Shown: piece by piece, positions 1 to 12,398 of the stretch | How positions within the stretch are numbered: position 1 is the first letter of the stretch | How the letters are laid out: each line of letters starts with the position of its first letter | NCBI GenBank assembly: GCA_910574455.1 | Contig: CAJSYZ010000007.1 | Location: forward strand, 992,001 to 1,056,000 | From: Trichaptum fuscoviolaceum | Lineage: Eukaryota; Basidiomycota; Agaricomycetes; Hymenochaetales; Trichaptaceae | Direction: 5' to 3' | Length of the DNA: 64,000 bases | Made by a program: the position numbers and the translations under genes | The notes under the pieces: model-generated | Seen by the model: only the letters and a program-made list of their open reading frames with translations | Databases searched by the model: none | Told to the model about the DNA's origin: nothing

Positions 1-191
1 GTTCAAAGCAGTGAAGAGTCCTAGCTGGCCTTGAGAATCCCGCGACGCGCCTGGATAGAATCCCGCGCGTTTCCCGCCTGAATTCCCACGCTCGTTCCCA
101 GTCGCGAATCCAGATTCCCGAACGCGGGTTCTTGTCGCGAATTCCAGTTTCCCGAAACTGTTTCCCGCTACAATTCCCGACGGTCGTAACA
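1..191 (+). repeat. 3' part of an LTR (family LTR-A)
   Basis: This stretch matches the last 191 bases of the complete LTR at 57001-57818 and, inverted, the solo LTR at 3633-4462. It ends in GGTCGTAACA like the others. What follows is not a primer-binding site but sequence homologous to the first exon of gene B (55259 onward), so this is either a solo LTR or the 3' LTR of an element lying left of the window. The expected 5-base target duplication would be CAGAA (192-196), but the partner copy is off the window and cannot be checked. Confidence 0.88.
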
Positions 192-3100
192 CAGAACACG
201 TCGAACGAAAGAGGAGGTATTGAGGGAGAAAGAAGAGAAGGAGAGAAGGAGAGAAGAGCAGGCCTCAAAGCGTGGTGAGGCATTGAGGGAAAAGGAGGAG
301 AAGGGAAAACAGAAGGAAGAACGGGCAGCTCTGCGCGAAGCTGCGGCTCAACAAGCCGCGGATGCGAGAGAGAAGAGAAAACTCGATGCGGAACGGAAAC
401 GGGCAGCAAAAGATCAAGAGGCATCTGAGAAGGTACGCAAAAAGAGAGCTGCAGCAGAGCAACAGGAAACAGCAATACTGGAGACGATGGAGCTTGAGAA
501 AAAATTGTCGAAGGCTCTTGACACTCGCACCCAGATGGGCTCAACTGCACCTAAGCTGGCTGGCACTGACAAACGAGGGCTAAAAAAACCGAAAGACACT
601 CCTGAAGCTAGTGAGTCCTTATCTTCAAGACATCGACAGTCGAGTTACGAGATATTGGCATTGCAGGTTCAACGAACGAGGAAAAAGGCAGCTTTTGTGA
701 AGCTGAAGGCAACGCAAACTTTTATGTTCGTAAGTTGCATTACCTTTACGACTTTAGGTTTCGAAAGATGAACATATTGACTCACGTTATGATGCAGCCA
801 ATTCCGATGGACCAAATAGAGAGCGCGCAAAAAAGGCGAGGAAAAAGGACAACAGAGGTGCACTTCCTTTCCGTACTCGCGTGCAGGGCGCAAAGGCTTC
901 AAGTCGTATCATAGGAAGCACTGGCTATCATAGTACGCTTGCAGGACAGGAAAGCAGTCTTTCTGGTGAGGAAACAGACATGATAGACTCGCCCAATACG
1001 TCGAAACGGAACGAAAAGACAAAGCGACCTGTCAGGGCACTTCGCAACACAGATGGATCCACTTTCTTCGGCGGAGAGGGCAGAAATCCTGAGATTGCAG
1101 GGAAGATAGTAGAAGATATTGACTCGTGAGTCTGAAGTCGTACTAGTCAACCGTTGGCATTGTAGTACAAAAGATCAGTTTCAAGTTCAAACAAATTCAA
1201 GTTGATAGTGAGTGTGAAGCTTGATTTAAACTCAGCTACTTGAAGCTTATCATTGTACTAGTACTACTAGTAGCCTGAGTACTACTTACAAATTTGCCAG
1301 TGAATGCGCCCGCCACTGCCAGTGGCAGCCTGAGCGTGCCACGCGTGCAGTGCCACTGGCACTACTAGTACTACTGGCTGGCAGTGACCGTGGCGGCCCG
1401 GGTGCCGTGCCACACTTCTTCAAGATCATCATGCTCCGGAACCCAAACGTTGCAGCTTCTTCACTTATAACGCTCACATCCTTATATTTGTCACAAGTTG
1501 TGAGCCTGGCTGACGCAAGAAAAAATTAGGCTCCCCACCTCGGTGCAAGACGATGCAAACTTTAGTCCTTGGGAGGATGAAGGAGAGACAGTAACCCTCA
1601 CGAGTTTTCAAGGCGTAAAGAATAACTTAGCGAGCGAGCGACAGACGGCACATATTGTTGACTCCGACACTGATAATGTGAGTTGGTTAAAGCATTTACT
1701 AGATTGGCAGATGAAATCTTAATATTTTGATTGTGCGTTTTGTAAGGACACAAGGAGACTTACAATACCGCCCCAAGCCAATGTGAGTGCCGCTTAAAGT
1801 TCAAAGAAATCATTCGATTCACAGCGACTATGCATCGGCCGACTCTCGTGCACAACAATGGCTAAATAACAATGTTTCTGTATTGTAACAGGATGGTGCC
1901 AGCAATAAATCGAAGAAAAGGAAGCTATCCCGCGACACTCTCTCCGAGTTGCAGGCTCATACAACGTTGGTAAGTGGCATCATAATGTCTTGCTTCGTTC
2001 GCGCTACTTATCCTTCCTTCTTTGTGCTCTGGAGAAGAAGAATATCAGGAGACAATCGGCCGTTCAGGTGAGTGTTTCACATCAAAGCATAGATCTGGTG
2101 CCGGACTTTCTTGTGGCCTTTGGCGTCGACATATCTTTCCTTCATTACTTACTAAACCGTACTCTGAATAGGGCGCGAAAATGCAGAGAATCGCCAACTC
2201 CCAGCTTGATGTAACGGTAAGTTTATTCTGCTTTTACCCCCTCACTACTCACCTGTCATCTCGTCAGGAGGGTATTACTGTCGATGGACATAGAGAGCAA
2301 TCGCCGGCGTTGTATCTGCAGATGCAGGTATGTGTAGGCATCGACACTCAATAGGACAACTTTCTGCACCCCTTTCTTTGGCAAGGATCTGGTTGTCTAC
2401 TAAGCTTTGCTTATTGTAGGACAGCATGATCGCGAATAATAAGAAGAGGAAGTCACCGCCGGACTCTAACTCGCATGCCGTGGTAATTCTTGCATTTTCA
2501 CCCAATATTCAAATCACTTCCTTACTATCTAAAACAGGCTAGCATGAACATGTATACGAAGAAGCCGGCATCACAGGTTGCCTCGACAGTTAGTGTTAAT
2601 CCTATCTAATCTCCATTTCATATCATTTTCTGATTTAGCGACTAGGATTTGAATCCTACTACTAGTAACAAGAGTAAACTGCAAGACAGTCATTCTCAGG
2701 CTGATTTACTGGTATTTGATTCTCTTCGAGCTTTCCTTGGTAACAATTCCTCTAATTGCTACAGATAAAATCTACGACTTCTATTTGCAATTTGAAGAGG
2801 TCTCTGGCGGCTCATGCGCAACATATTGCAAGTGTGAGCTAATTGCTGCAATTGATTCGTGTACTAATTCATGGCTCCTTTAACAGGCAAGTGGTTGTGA
2901 GGTGTCGCTAACACCACGAGTACAATCACCTGCGATGACGACAGTATCCATCAGTCCTGAACCCAAAGTGCTCGCAACCAAGGCTCATCTTGGTCATCGC
3001 AAAGTCTCTCGGACTACTAGCTCTGTGCGTTAATCAAATCATGTCTATGATATACATCCACTAACTTGCAGAAATGCAGACATCTGTAGGGCTTGAGGAC

Positions 3101-5511
3101 AAGGATAGAAATAGTATCGGAAGGGAGGGATCCCGCGTTCCCGGCAAAAAAAGGGCAATGAATCAGTGTCTCCCTCCCGGAACTCAGGCAGGCTGGACTC
3201 ACATTCTTCTGCCTTCGCTTTATCGCGCAGTTGGAAAGTCCACAACTCCATGGCAAAACCCGGACAATAAGTCCATCGGAACCTTGTGGGGGAAGGTGTT
3301 TGATTCTGTCGAACTTAGTTACGACACGCAATTGGCCGACATCTGTTCTTTAGTTGAGTCATCCCTTATTGTCTTACATCGGCCATTTTGAATCAAGTAT
3401 GATCTGCCCTGTAGGCAGCCCAGAGATGCTCTGATAGTTGGCGCAAGAAATTGTTCGAGAAAGCCAAACAATCAATTTCGAGTTTCGTCGGCAACGAGCA
3501 TTCTAAGTCAGTGGAGACCGAAGAAATTGTGAAGATGTTGCAGACGATGGTCGACAAGAAGAAAGCTGAACCATTCCTCTGGGAACGCTGGCATAGTATG
3601 GATAAGGTATGTGAAAATTTGCCCCATGTCACTGTTACGACCGTCGGGAATTGTAGCGGGAAACAGTTTTGGGAAACTGGAATTCGCGACAAGAACCCGC
3701 GTTCGGGAATCTGGATTCGCGACTGGGAACGAGCGTGGGAATTCAGGCGGGAAACGCGCGGGATTCTATCCAGGCGCGTCGCGGGATTCTCAAGGCCAGC
3801 TAGGACTCTTCACTGCTTTGAACGTCAAGTAAGCGGATCCCTAAGGAAGCACTCCACAAGTAAGTATTGCGCAACTAACTACACAGGAGAAAAGAGAGAG
3901 ATCGCACCTAAGGAAGCACTCCACAAGAGGTCAAAAGTGGGGTGCTCCTTACGATGCCTACAGCTATTTATCTACTTCGTAAAGACTGTATAGTTAATCT
4001 ACGCTAAGTGTCCTTGCGCAATGCGCACCTATCTACTACAAACGATACATGCTACGACCGCACTGCTAGGCATGTCTATCCCGTCTCTCCAGATGGCTAC
4101 GGCCTGTCCGTGGACGTCAGCGTCCGGTCCGGGGCCGCGACTAGCCAGACTAGGTATGCCAGACTGTTGCAGGTCGTCACCTTGAGGTACTAACGGATTA
4201 ATGAGCGTATGTTGATAAGTGAATGTACGTGTGCCGTGGCGGGTCGTCGTAAATGAATGTGTGTATGCGTGCATGGTGGTCGGGACGGTGGTGCGGGATA
4301 GGTCACGTGAGCGGGGGATCTTGCGGGGGATCGTGCGAGTCGGGAAAGGGGTTTCGCGCGGGGAATCCAATGGCGGGATTCTCCCCGCGGGATTGTCTGC
4401 TCATGTCGGGATCCTTGGCGGGAAAGTGCGGGAAATGAGAAAAGGGGCCTGGGATCTCGACAGTCACCCTTCGTGTCCCTGCATTGACTCTGAAAGTACA
4501 GAAGCAAGGGTTGTTCTGCTCTGATCTTGTAATCTCAGTGTTGTCCGTACACCTAGTCTTGGCCCTGGGTCGGCATAAAGTACTGGACAAAAACACAATA
4601 GGAAAGCCTATCGGTGCCCTCGCTCTTGCGGCAACCGCGGTATCTATCTACTTCAGTTCTTATAGTGGCTTTATTCGCTGAACTTCTCATGAACAGGTCA
4701 AGGTTGCAATCGACAAGCAGGTGGCCCGGTTGCAAAAGATCAAAGAAGAGTTTGGTGGCGCTGAGTGGTACTTCACCAGTGCTCTGTGGCAGCCTCATAC
4801 GGACGACTATGTTAACTTATTGTCGAATTCCTCGTTTTTTACTGAATCAAACTGGGAGAAGGTCCGATCCCGCCTAGCAGCTTACAATTCCATTGAAGAT
4901 TTTAGTGCGGGAAAGAACACCGAACTTGTTGGATCGGGTGTCACTGGCAGGGATTTCTCCCTGTATCTTGACGTTGGAGACGCGGATGCGAGCGGCGAGT
5001 ATACATATGGCGAGGGCGCTACTAGAAGTAGTAAGTGCAAGGAGGATAAGGATAATGACAGCAAAGAAGTCGAGGATTTCAAGGATAGGGAAGACGATAT
5101 GGAGGACGAGAGTGTGCTTGGCGAGGGAGACGAGGTCGAGGACAAGGATCAGGAGGAGGACAAGGATCAGGATCAGGATGAGAACAAGGATGCGGACGAG
5201 CATTTCAGCGTGGGTTATGGACGCAGTGGAGGTTTTGAGGGCGAGGAGAATGACGCAGGCAGAGAGGACGGGGAAGGCGATCGCGAGGAGGACAAGGGTT
5301 CATTATGGGATTCGGCTACGGATGGCGCAGACTTTTAAGAGCAGGTCAATCTCTGGTGAGCTTTGGCTTTGACCCATCACCCCGCCACTGTATTCAAGCT
5401 CTTACTACCACCAACTTGCAGTGGCATTCGTTCTCTGAATTTGCCGAGGAACAGCCTCCCAGCGAGGTAGAAGTGGCAAAATACAATCTGGTTCAGGATG
5501 CCGTGGTGTAG
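192..5511 (+). pseudogene. Gene A: coiled-coil / acidic-tail protein of an uncharacterised agaricomycete family, 5' end lost to an LTR
   Basis: Many small exons run from the LTR edge to a TAG at about 5511. The first (to about 610) encodes a Lys/Glu-rich coiled coil ending in RTQMGSTAPKLAG. It matches gene B at 55259, whose ATG shows that the A copy has lost its start and first ~20 codons to the LTR. Exons at about 763-1126 keep the motif SLSGEETDMIDSP. Between 1700 and 3010 there are several 35-75 nt exons with good GT..AG borders. A globular region follows (3074-3330 and 3410-3606, continuing 4500-5010) with WTHILLP, then IGKPIGALALAATAV. An extremely acidic Asp/Glu tail lies at 5020-5335 and a last exon at about 5421-5511. 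A solo LTR sits in the intron after WHSMDK. The globular part resembles uncharacterised proteins common in Agaricomycetes (DUF6532-like is possible). No function is known. Whether the remaining exons are expressed is unclear. Confidence 0.6.
3633..4462 (-). repeat. Solo LTR (family LTR-A) with 5-bp target duplication
   Basis: The 830-base repeat starts TGTTACGACC and ends GATCTCGACA on the plus strand; in element orientation (minus) it is TGTCGAGATC...GGTCGTAACA. GTCAC occurs directly before it (3628-3632) and directly after it (4463-4467), a perfect 5-base target duplication. No internal retroelement sequence remains, so it arose by LTR-LTR recombination. It lies inside an intron of gene A: the donor GTATGT is at about 3607 and the acceptor TACAG at about 4500. 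It contains the self-primer sequence found in the complete element at 57001 and two copies of an AAGGAAGCACTCCACAAG direct repeat. Confidence 0.95.
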
Positions 5512-6229
5512 CTACTGAGGGACACTGATGCACTGATTTCTACTTATTGTCTTAAATTACTTGTGGAAATGAAGTAATTCTGGAACCTCTTACGCACTTA
5601 CACGCTTGAGTACTGCAAACCGACAGACAAAAAAGTCTGCTTATATGATTAAATGATGAATTACTTATGGAATGAACTACTTGAACCCCTTACAAACTTA
5701 TACACTTGAGCACTGCAATTTGAATGCCAGAAAAAAACTTCTGATATGCTTGAATGCTGAATGCTGAATACCTGAAGCACTGATTTAAGTTGACAGCACT
5801 GATTTCAGCAGACCCCTTCCTGAATAATGAAACCACATGCCTGAAATCAGTAAATCAGTAGAATTTCACTTCCCAGGGCTTCAGTAAATTTCAGACCGTT
5901 TAAGTAACCTTAAGTGAAAAAGAAGATTCCCTGATGGGGTCGCATCAGAAAACTACTTTCTACTGAAAGTGACTTAAGCGTCACTTAAATGTCCTGAGAG
6001 ACTGAAGTCTTAAATAAGGCAGGCTTCACTTATTCATGCATGTCCTCCCATTATTCAGGAGCGACTTACTGAAATCAGTGCTGTTGACTTAAATCAGTAC
6101 TTCAGTCAGTCAGTCAGTCAGTCAGGTCAGTCATTCAGGCAGGTCAGTCATTCAGTCATTCAGTTAATATAAGTAGATGATAATATTATAAGCACAAAAT
6201 AATTACAATAATAAGTAAGCTAAGAACTC
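5512..6229. repeat. Gene-free AT-rich stretch with CTGA/TCAG-rich dispersed repeat
   Basis: No coding sequence is supported. The stretch is dominated by short CTGAAATCAG and ACTTAAGT-type words, with a (TCAG)n run at about 6100-6125. CACTTGAGCACTG at about 5707 is identical to the outer end of the inverted repeats at 12199 and 31048, so this is probably a diverged relative of the same repeat family. Confidence 0.6.
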
Positions 6230-8045
6230 GCCGCCCACGTCTCCCGGCTCCCACTGCCTTTCAGCTTCGGCATCGACGGGCGCAGAGGGGGAGGCTGCGC
6301 GCTTCGCAACGACACTGTCCGCTAACACTGACACTTGGCACGGGCGGCGTTGGTGCTGTTTCTGTCGTGATTTGTGTAGGCGCGAGAGAACCTGGTGCGT
6401 GAGGGCGGTCTGGAGGGTTGGCGGGACAAGGGTTTGGATCCAGGCGTTGGTGTGGGTGCTGCTGTTGGTGTCGGACCTTGAGAGCCAGACCGCTGCTGCT
6501 GTGCTGTTTGTTGTTGGGCTACACCAGTAGCCACAACTTCTGGTTCCTCTTCCTCCTCTTCCTCAGCCTTACGAGAAGTACTATTAGCAAACGAATGTCA
6601 GATAGTACGCAGAAGCATACCGAGGAGGCATAAGGATTTTCATCTTCATCGCTATTGTATGCGCCATTCTTCTCGATCTTGTGGACAAGTTTCTTCATTT
6701 GCTTGTCTGCTCCTGTTAACTGCTGCTCTGTTTCCTTGTCTTCATCCGATTCGTCTATATAACCCTCTCGTGTCTTATTTGCTGTACGATAGTCACGTTT
6801 TAGACGTTCCTGGATAGCAGAAAAGAAAGTTGATCAACTGAATATAAAGAGAAAAAAAAGAACTGAGCAAACCTCAATCTCCTTGACCTCTTCGTCACGA
6901 GTGTCCTCAACATCGATCTTCTCTTCATCATCCGCAAACTCCCCCTTATACTCCATCTCGTCCAAGCCGCCCTCGCCCCCTGTCTCTTTCCGGTCTCCGG
7001 CGGTTCTCAACACCCTGTTCATCGTCTTCCTCGAACAGCCCACGCATCCCCGAGTCTACAGTCTACAGTCTCCTCCACCCAGGGCCCAGCGACCTGCCAC
7101 CAATGTCATATACGAGACTTGCGCCCGTCGTCACACCGCCTGCGATCGCATTACTGCGCGAGCGCATCGACCAGCGGTCCATCTTGCGATTCTTCTCCAT
7201 CTCTGCCTCCTCGAGGCTCGGCGTGATCTGGTACGTCTCTTCTGGAACTAATACCACCGGTGCGCAGGCACGAACTTGAGCATCTGGTCCGCTGCGGGCA
7301 TGAACAGCGCGTGCGTCTTCTCTTCGCCGCCTCCTCCATCCGTCCCACCCATACCTCGTTGCCCGCCCCATCCTCCGCGACCCAGGGATACCGTTCCTCT
7401 CGACGTTCTGCCGGATGTGCTCGGGCACCAGGAACAGAGACTTCTTCTGAAACTTGCGTTTCCGCTTGTCATTGTCATTGTCTTTGACATCCTTCCCTTT
7501 CTGCGAGATCGTCTCGTTGTGGATCAGCCGCTCCTCTGCATCAACCATGACTATGCGTCCATCTGCACCAATGACGGGCTTCCCATCTGCCCCTAACATT
7601 GGCTTCATGGGCACCTGCGAGCTGACGCCGCCCACACCCTCACCAGTAGGGTCACGGCGCAGCTCCTTGCGGTTGAGCTTCACGGGCCGTGCCCACGTAC
7701 TGATGTCGACCGGTTTTCGCGAGTCGAACTTCATCATGTCGTATCGCCACCCATGCCTGTCGCAGCTCATCAGCTTATACTCCTAGTACGGCACGTCCTC
7801 GCCTCTGACAGCCGTGAACGTCAAGGCCAAAGACGACCCGGAGCCCTTGACCTTGATCTCAGACTTCGGCTCGAGCATCACCAGTGGCTTCCCTGCATTT
7901 GGCTCTGTCTTGACTTTCGGCTTCGGTCGCGACGGCGGGGATGGGGGTGGCATTTGGACCTGCACCAGGATGGGTCGGTACGGATTCTTTTGGAAGACCG
8001 TGGGCTTTCTTTTTTTCTCGCTTTATCTTCCGCAGAGGTGGCTTT
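6230..8045 (-). pseudogene. TFIIF alpha subunit (RAP74/Tfg1) pseudogene
   Basis: Read on the minus strand, recognisable TFIIF-alpha segments occur in order: FQKNPYRPILVQVQMP (about 8000), YEYKLMSCDRHGWRYDMMKF (7785-7725), the LGADGKPVIGADGRIVMVD stretch, KKSLFLVPEHIRQ, THALFMPAADQMLKFVPAHR (about 7310-7255), ITPSLEEAEMEK, YDIGGRSLGPG, an acidic EFADDEE block (about 6950), and a Ser/Pro-rich tail with VAKRAASPSAP. TFIIF-alpha helps RNA polymerase II initiate and is normally an essential single-copy gene. Here the frame changes near 7385 and 7255, and again after GGRSLGPG, so the copy cannot be translated through. It begins immediately downstream of the glucan synthase remnant on the same strand. 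A functional copy presumably exists elsewhere. Confidence 0.8.
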
Positions 8046-8055
8046 GCGCGTCGAA

Positions 8056-11000
8056 TGGCTTAAGCTCCAGGGATCGAGTTGTGTGGGCTGTCGTACGAGC
8101 TTCGGGTGTCCCAGTTGGACTGCATCGGTTCTTCCCAACGTTCAGGATCCCAATCTTCCGTACCCATTACCGCTACGCCAGGCGCATGCTCAGCTTCACC
8201 ATCCGAAGGCCTCCTTGCCAGAGAGCCAGCGATCTGTCGGCTAGTATTAATACTGCGCTTGTGGAAGTCTTCCATGCGCTGACGCCATTCAAACAACCGG
8301 GAAACGCTGGACAGCCGATCGAGCACGCAAGATAGTACGCTCTTCTTCCGTAGACCTAAGCGCCATTTTAATTGTCTTCGTAAGCTGGGACAACATGTGT
8401 GCTGTTGAACTCGATTCGACAGGGAACTACTGTAACCAAAGTCAGACTGCAAACATTAGAGACAGATAATATGAACTTACCCATCCAGACATGAGACCGA
8501 GACCACCAAGACGAGCACCAACACCAAGGGGCACTTTGCGACCGAACTCGATAGCGACTAAACCGAACGGCTCATCACGCGAAGGACTGAACAAGTACGG
8601 AGGCAAAGCAGTGCACTCCGGCTTCGAGTACACTCGGTCAGGATACATCTCCATGAGACGAGCAAGTTTCTCCGCAGCGACCATACAAATCAATGACGGG
8701 ACCGACACAGATCAACTGAATCGAGGGGCGCTTTTCCAGCCTGACATTAATAAATGAGCAAATATTCATCTAGTTAGTAAGATAGCATTAAAAGAACTCA
8801 CAGCGAAGGCATCACGTCCGCAATAAGATCCACACCCTTCTGTTTCGACCAACGACCGACGAACACGAAGAGATCTGCCTTAGGGTTTTGAGCAATACCA
8901 GCCCACTCCTGAGCCTGCCGCTTGAGCTCCGGACGTTTCGCCTCTGCCTCTTCATCAATCTGAATGTCCTTGATCTGTACGGCTGTTCGTCCAAAGCATC
9001 AATATCCGTTGGGTCCAGATTCGGGAGAGAGTCCACATGCTTAAGTGTCCATAGCGCCAGATAACGAGCCCACGACTGCTTACCATACTTGTCAGACACA
9101 CCGGCGACACCGATCGATTTCTGGTGCACACTGATGAAGGATGCCGCTGCGTGGAGCAAGTTGAACGTGTTACCGAACTGAGCGTACTTCGTGCAGTGCT
9201 CCTTGCTGATATTGAACGCCGAGTATACTTCCTTCATCTCTTCCTTCGTGCGGAGCGGCCACAGGCCCTGAAACTCTGCGTTGTGGAGAGACAGGCACAC
9301 CGGGAGGACTTTCGGGAGGAGGTAGATAGCAGCGAGCGCGCCGTGATAGTCATTTATGTGGTAAATATTGATCTGCGGGTTGCGCATGACGGTCGCTGCG
9401 ATAGCCTGGTTCCATGTCCAGTAGAAGATGGCTGAGCTGAGGTCGTCCATGCGCGCAGGATACGGGTCCGCCTTTGTTTGCGCACGGAAGATCGGCGAGT
9501 CGAGGATAATGTATGTGATGTTGTCGAGTACGTGCGTCTCGACCTCAATGAGGTACGGCTCGCCGAAGATAATGACTTCAATAGGTTTGGCAGGTTCACC
9601 AGCGGGGTACTCAATATCCTTCACCTTCGGTACAACCCAGATCAGGTCGACGTCCGACATGGCTTTGCCCATCAACGAACTCATCGCACCAAGACCACTG
9701 ATCTTAACCTTCAACTTCCAATCAATGATCTCGTACTCCAAAGTCGCAATAAGCACTGTCCTCCGCTTATTCTTGTCTTCAGGCCAACCGATAATATCGC
9801 CTGTATACGCGTGTCCATGGCTCGAGTGTTTCTCCAACATCGGCGCCGCATGCAGATCTTGCGCAGACCTCGAGCCCAGCGAGCCAATGATGGGGAAATA
9901 ATGCGAAAGGCCCGGCTTCTTCTCCTTGAGACCCCACTGGTTGTACTTGATTCCATAAAAGCTCCACATGAAGATCGCCACTGCCAGTGTACCAGTGACT
10001 ACCGGGATCGACAACAGTAGTGTGTACATGATAGCGCCCACGGCGCTCTCCCCACGCGGCTCGAGGCTCCACCGCAGCGTCGCGTTATCCACGACCAGCG
10101 TCCACGCGAGGTGCGGGTGAGGCGGGGCGCTGATGTTCAAGTAGTTGGAAGCAGCCGAATTGGGCGGGAGTCAGTCCATGACGCCGTTGCCATCCGTCTC
10201 GCCATAGAAGTAGCCATTGAACCCAAACACGTTGAGCTGGAGGTACGTCGGCCATGTGCTCATCATCTCGAGCTCCCAGCGTCCGTCTGCAGTATTGTCC
10301 ATCAGGAAGTTCACTCCTCTGTCGAAACCCCACGTATTGAACTGACCACGGGTGAGGAAGTGAGGGACACGGCGCTGGTGAGCATAATTCCTGTCCGCAT
10401 GCACACCAGTATAGGCTGATGCAGCAGTACCAGTTAAGTCTAACTCAAATCGAATCAGTAAGTATACAGCTCATATAGGAGTAAAAGCGCTTACATTGCA
10501 CAGTAATATGCTCGCCTGTCCACCAACTCTCATCATTATCAAACAAGCTCTTATCTATGCTCGTCACATCCTCATACACAGCCCACGTCCATTTCTGTCC
10601 GTAATTCCACGAGTACCTAAACATATCCACGCCCAGCGACTGGTGCGTGACCATGTACTTCCCAGAGCCTGAGTCAAACCCGAACGCATCGTTGTCGCAG
10701 TCCGCAGAGGGGAGGACTATGGGATTGCGGGCGGTGCAGGAGGAGATGGTTGCGCGCGTTCGTTGACGAGGTGCCGTCCTGCAAAGGCGGGTTGTTCAAG
10801 ATGATGTCGATAATACTGTCCGGCACGTCCATCAGCGTCGCGTTCCACGCCCACGGGCTCGTCCCAGCACCCGAGATCGTTGCAGGATCGGAGTTATGCA
10901 ACCGCTCCGCAGTTCACGGCGGTGATCGAGGTTCTTCCACCCTTGCCCCGTTATCTCTGCTCCTCGCCGTTGTATCGAAGGGAAACACCGGGCACGACCA

Positions 11001-12060
11001 AGCTCGTCACAAACGATGCAAGTACACTGAGTTGGGAACCGTTTACCAAGCTCGGTCAGCGGTGGACATCGAAGTTACTCGTGCCGAAAATATGATGCGG
11101 GTCTGTCTTACCTGACTGACCATTAATGAGGTCGTTTGTCACGAGCATTTCATTGCATGGACCACGCCAGCATCGTCAGCGGCTTGCAAGTTCTCGTCCA
11201 TACCAAGGAAGCGCGTGAGGGAACGATATGTCGAGTAGTGGCTTGCAACGCCACCAACACCGTTGATGCCCTTCGAGTGGAGGAAGTACTGATTATCGTC
11301 CGACGCCATGTTGTTAATGGCAGCCAGATCAGGGGGCGGCGACATTGTCGGTGTATGACCACGACCAAGATACAAAGCTCCAAATGTGTTGCCACCGGTG
11401 ACTTTGCCGGCAATGAAGGAGTTGTTCTTATTGACACTTGCCATTAAGGTCAAATGGTGTCAATTCATTCAAGTAGCTACGTTGTAAGTAGTCCGTCAGA
11501 TGTGCTGTGCTGATAGCTAGTCACTCGCATTACTCACCCAGAGAAACCAATAAGATCACCCATAGCACCAACAGTGAAATCCATCATGAAGTACATCCCG
11601 CGACTTCGTCGATGAAGGCAACCCAATCGTCGATTGTTCCCAATGGAGGTCGAGAGTCGTGAAGCCAAGAGGAGAATACAAGTCCGTCTGCCATGGTATG
11701 TTCACGAACACAGTATCCGCAATGAAAATGTCCTTGATGCTCGTGCCCTGGAGGTTATCGAGTTTGTTCGCCAAGCCACAGACATTGACACCGAAGCACA
11801 GCTGCGTCTCGCGCCAATCGTTTTCAAACATCGGCTGGAAGAAGTCATTGTTTCTCGGGTCTCCATCGGCGAACTTGTCGAGCAGCACAGTGTAGAATGG
11901 CGGCGCACGCCAGTTAGGAGGCGACAATGTGTATGTGGTGTTCTTGTGTGTGGACTGGTACTGCGTCGGGTCCTGCGCGTTCTGACTGACGTTCAGATTC
12001 CACCGTGCCAGGTCAGAACTGTAAGGAGTGGCATTGGCGGGTGTTGATAGGAGTGTAGTG
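8056..12060 (-). pseudogene. Cell-wall alpha-1,3-glucan synthase (Ags/Mok1 family) pseudogene
   Basis: Minus-strand segments match the membrane alpha-1,3-glucan synthase that makes cell-wall alpha-glucan. The extracellular GH13 amylase-like part runs from about 12050 (NWRAPPFYTVLLDKFADGDP) to 11150 (GGNTFGALYLGRG, YRSLTRFLGMDENLQA) and on to 10171. A transmembrane stretch lies at about 10040-9975 (TLLLSIPVVTGTLAVAIFMW). The GT5 synthase domain spans 9960-8440 ([51 protein letters not shown]). It is clearly dead. The GH13 segment between about 11560 and 11450 lacks roughly 200 expected codons, including the region of the catalytic nucleophile. Several frame changes occur, for example near 9010. 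PYLFS joins SRDEPF directly, missing a short conserved block. Everything after the GT5 domain, including the C-terminal membrane domain, is gone. Confidence 0.85.
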
Positions 12061-12198
12061 AGTGCAGTAAGTCAGCAATGATGGTGAGGAGGAAAAGGCA
12101 TGGGCAAGCCCGCAACACTTCAAGTTCAACCAACACTGACATCAAATTTCCCATTTTGGATGCAACAAAATCTTGTTAAAATTTTCTAAGTCCTAATA

Positions 12199-12398
12199 CA
12201 CTTGAGCACTGAAATCCTGACTTGCATTCTGATGTACTGAGAGACGGCTTGCATCCTGAAACTCTCCTTATTTCAGTGAGTTAAGGCATTCAGTGTATTT
12301 TCAGACGAAGTAGCGACCCTTCAGACAGGTGCCAGCCAAATCAGGATGCGTCAGGACGCGTCAGTTGCCATAAGCAGAAGGAAGTTTCCCTGATGCGT
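12199..12398 (+). repeat. Left member of a ~200 bp inverted repeat pair (CACTTGAG end)
   Basis: The block begins CACTTGAGCACTGAAATCC and is about 95 percent identical by eye to the reverse complement of 30852-31048. The conserved outer ends of both copies point away from each other, so they face inward around an 18.85 kb segment. TAATA lies just outside each end (12194-12198 and 31049-31053). Subterminal CTGA and CAGACG words recur. No transposase is attached to either copy. Confidence 0.75.

Noticed and set aside
4874..5203. Long hydrophobic open frame on the minus strand
   Set aside because: It is the antisense of the Asp/Glu-rich tail of gene A; low-complexity GA-rich codons produce it.
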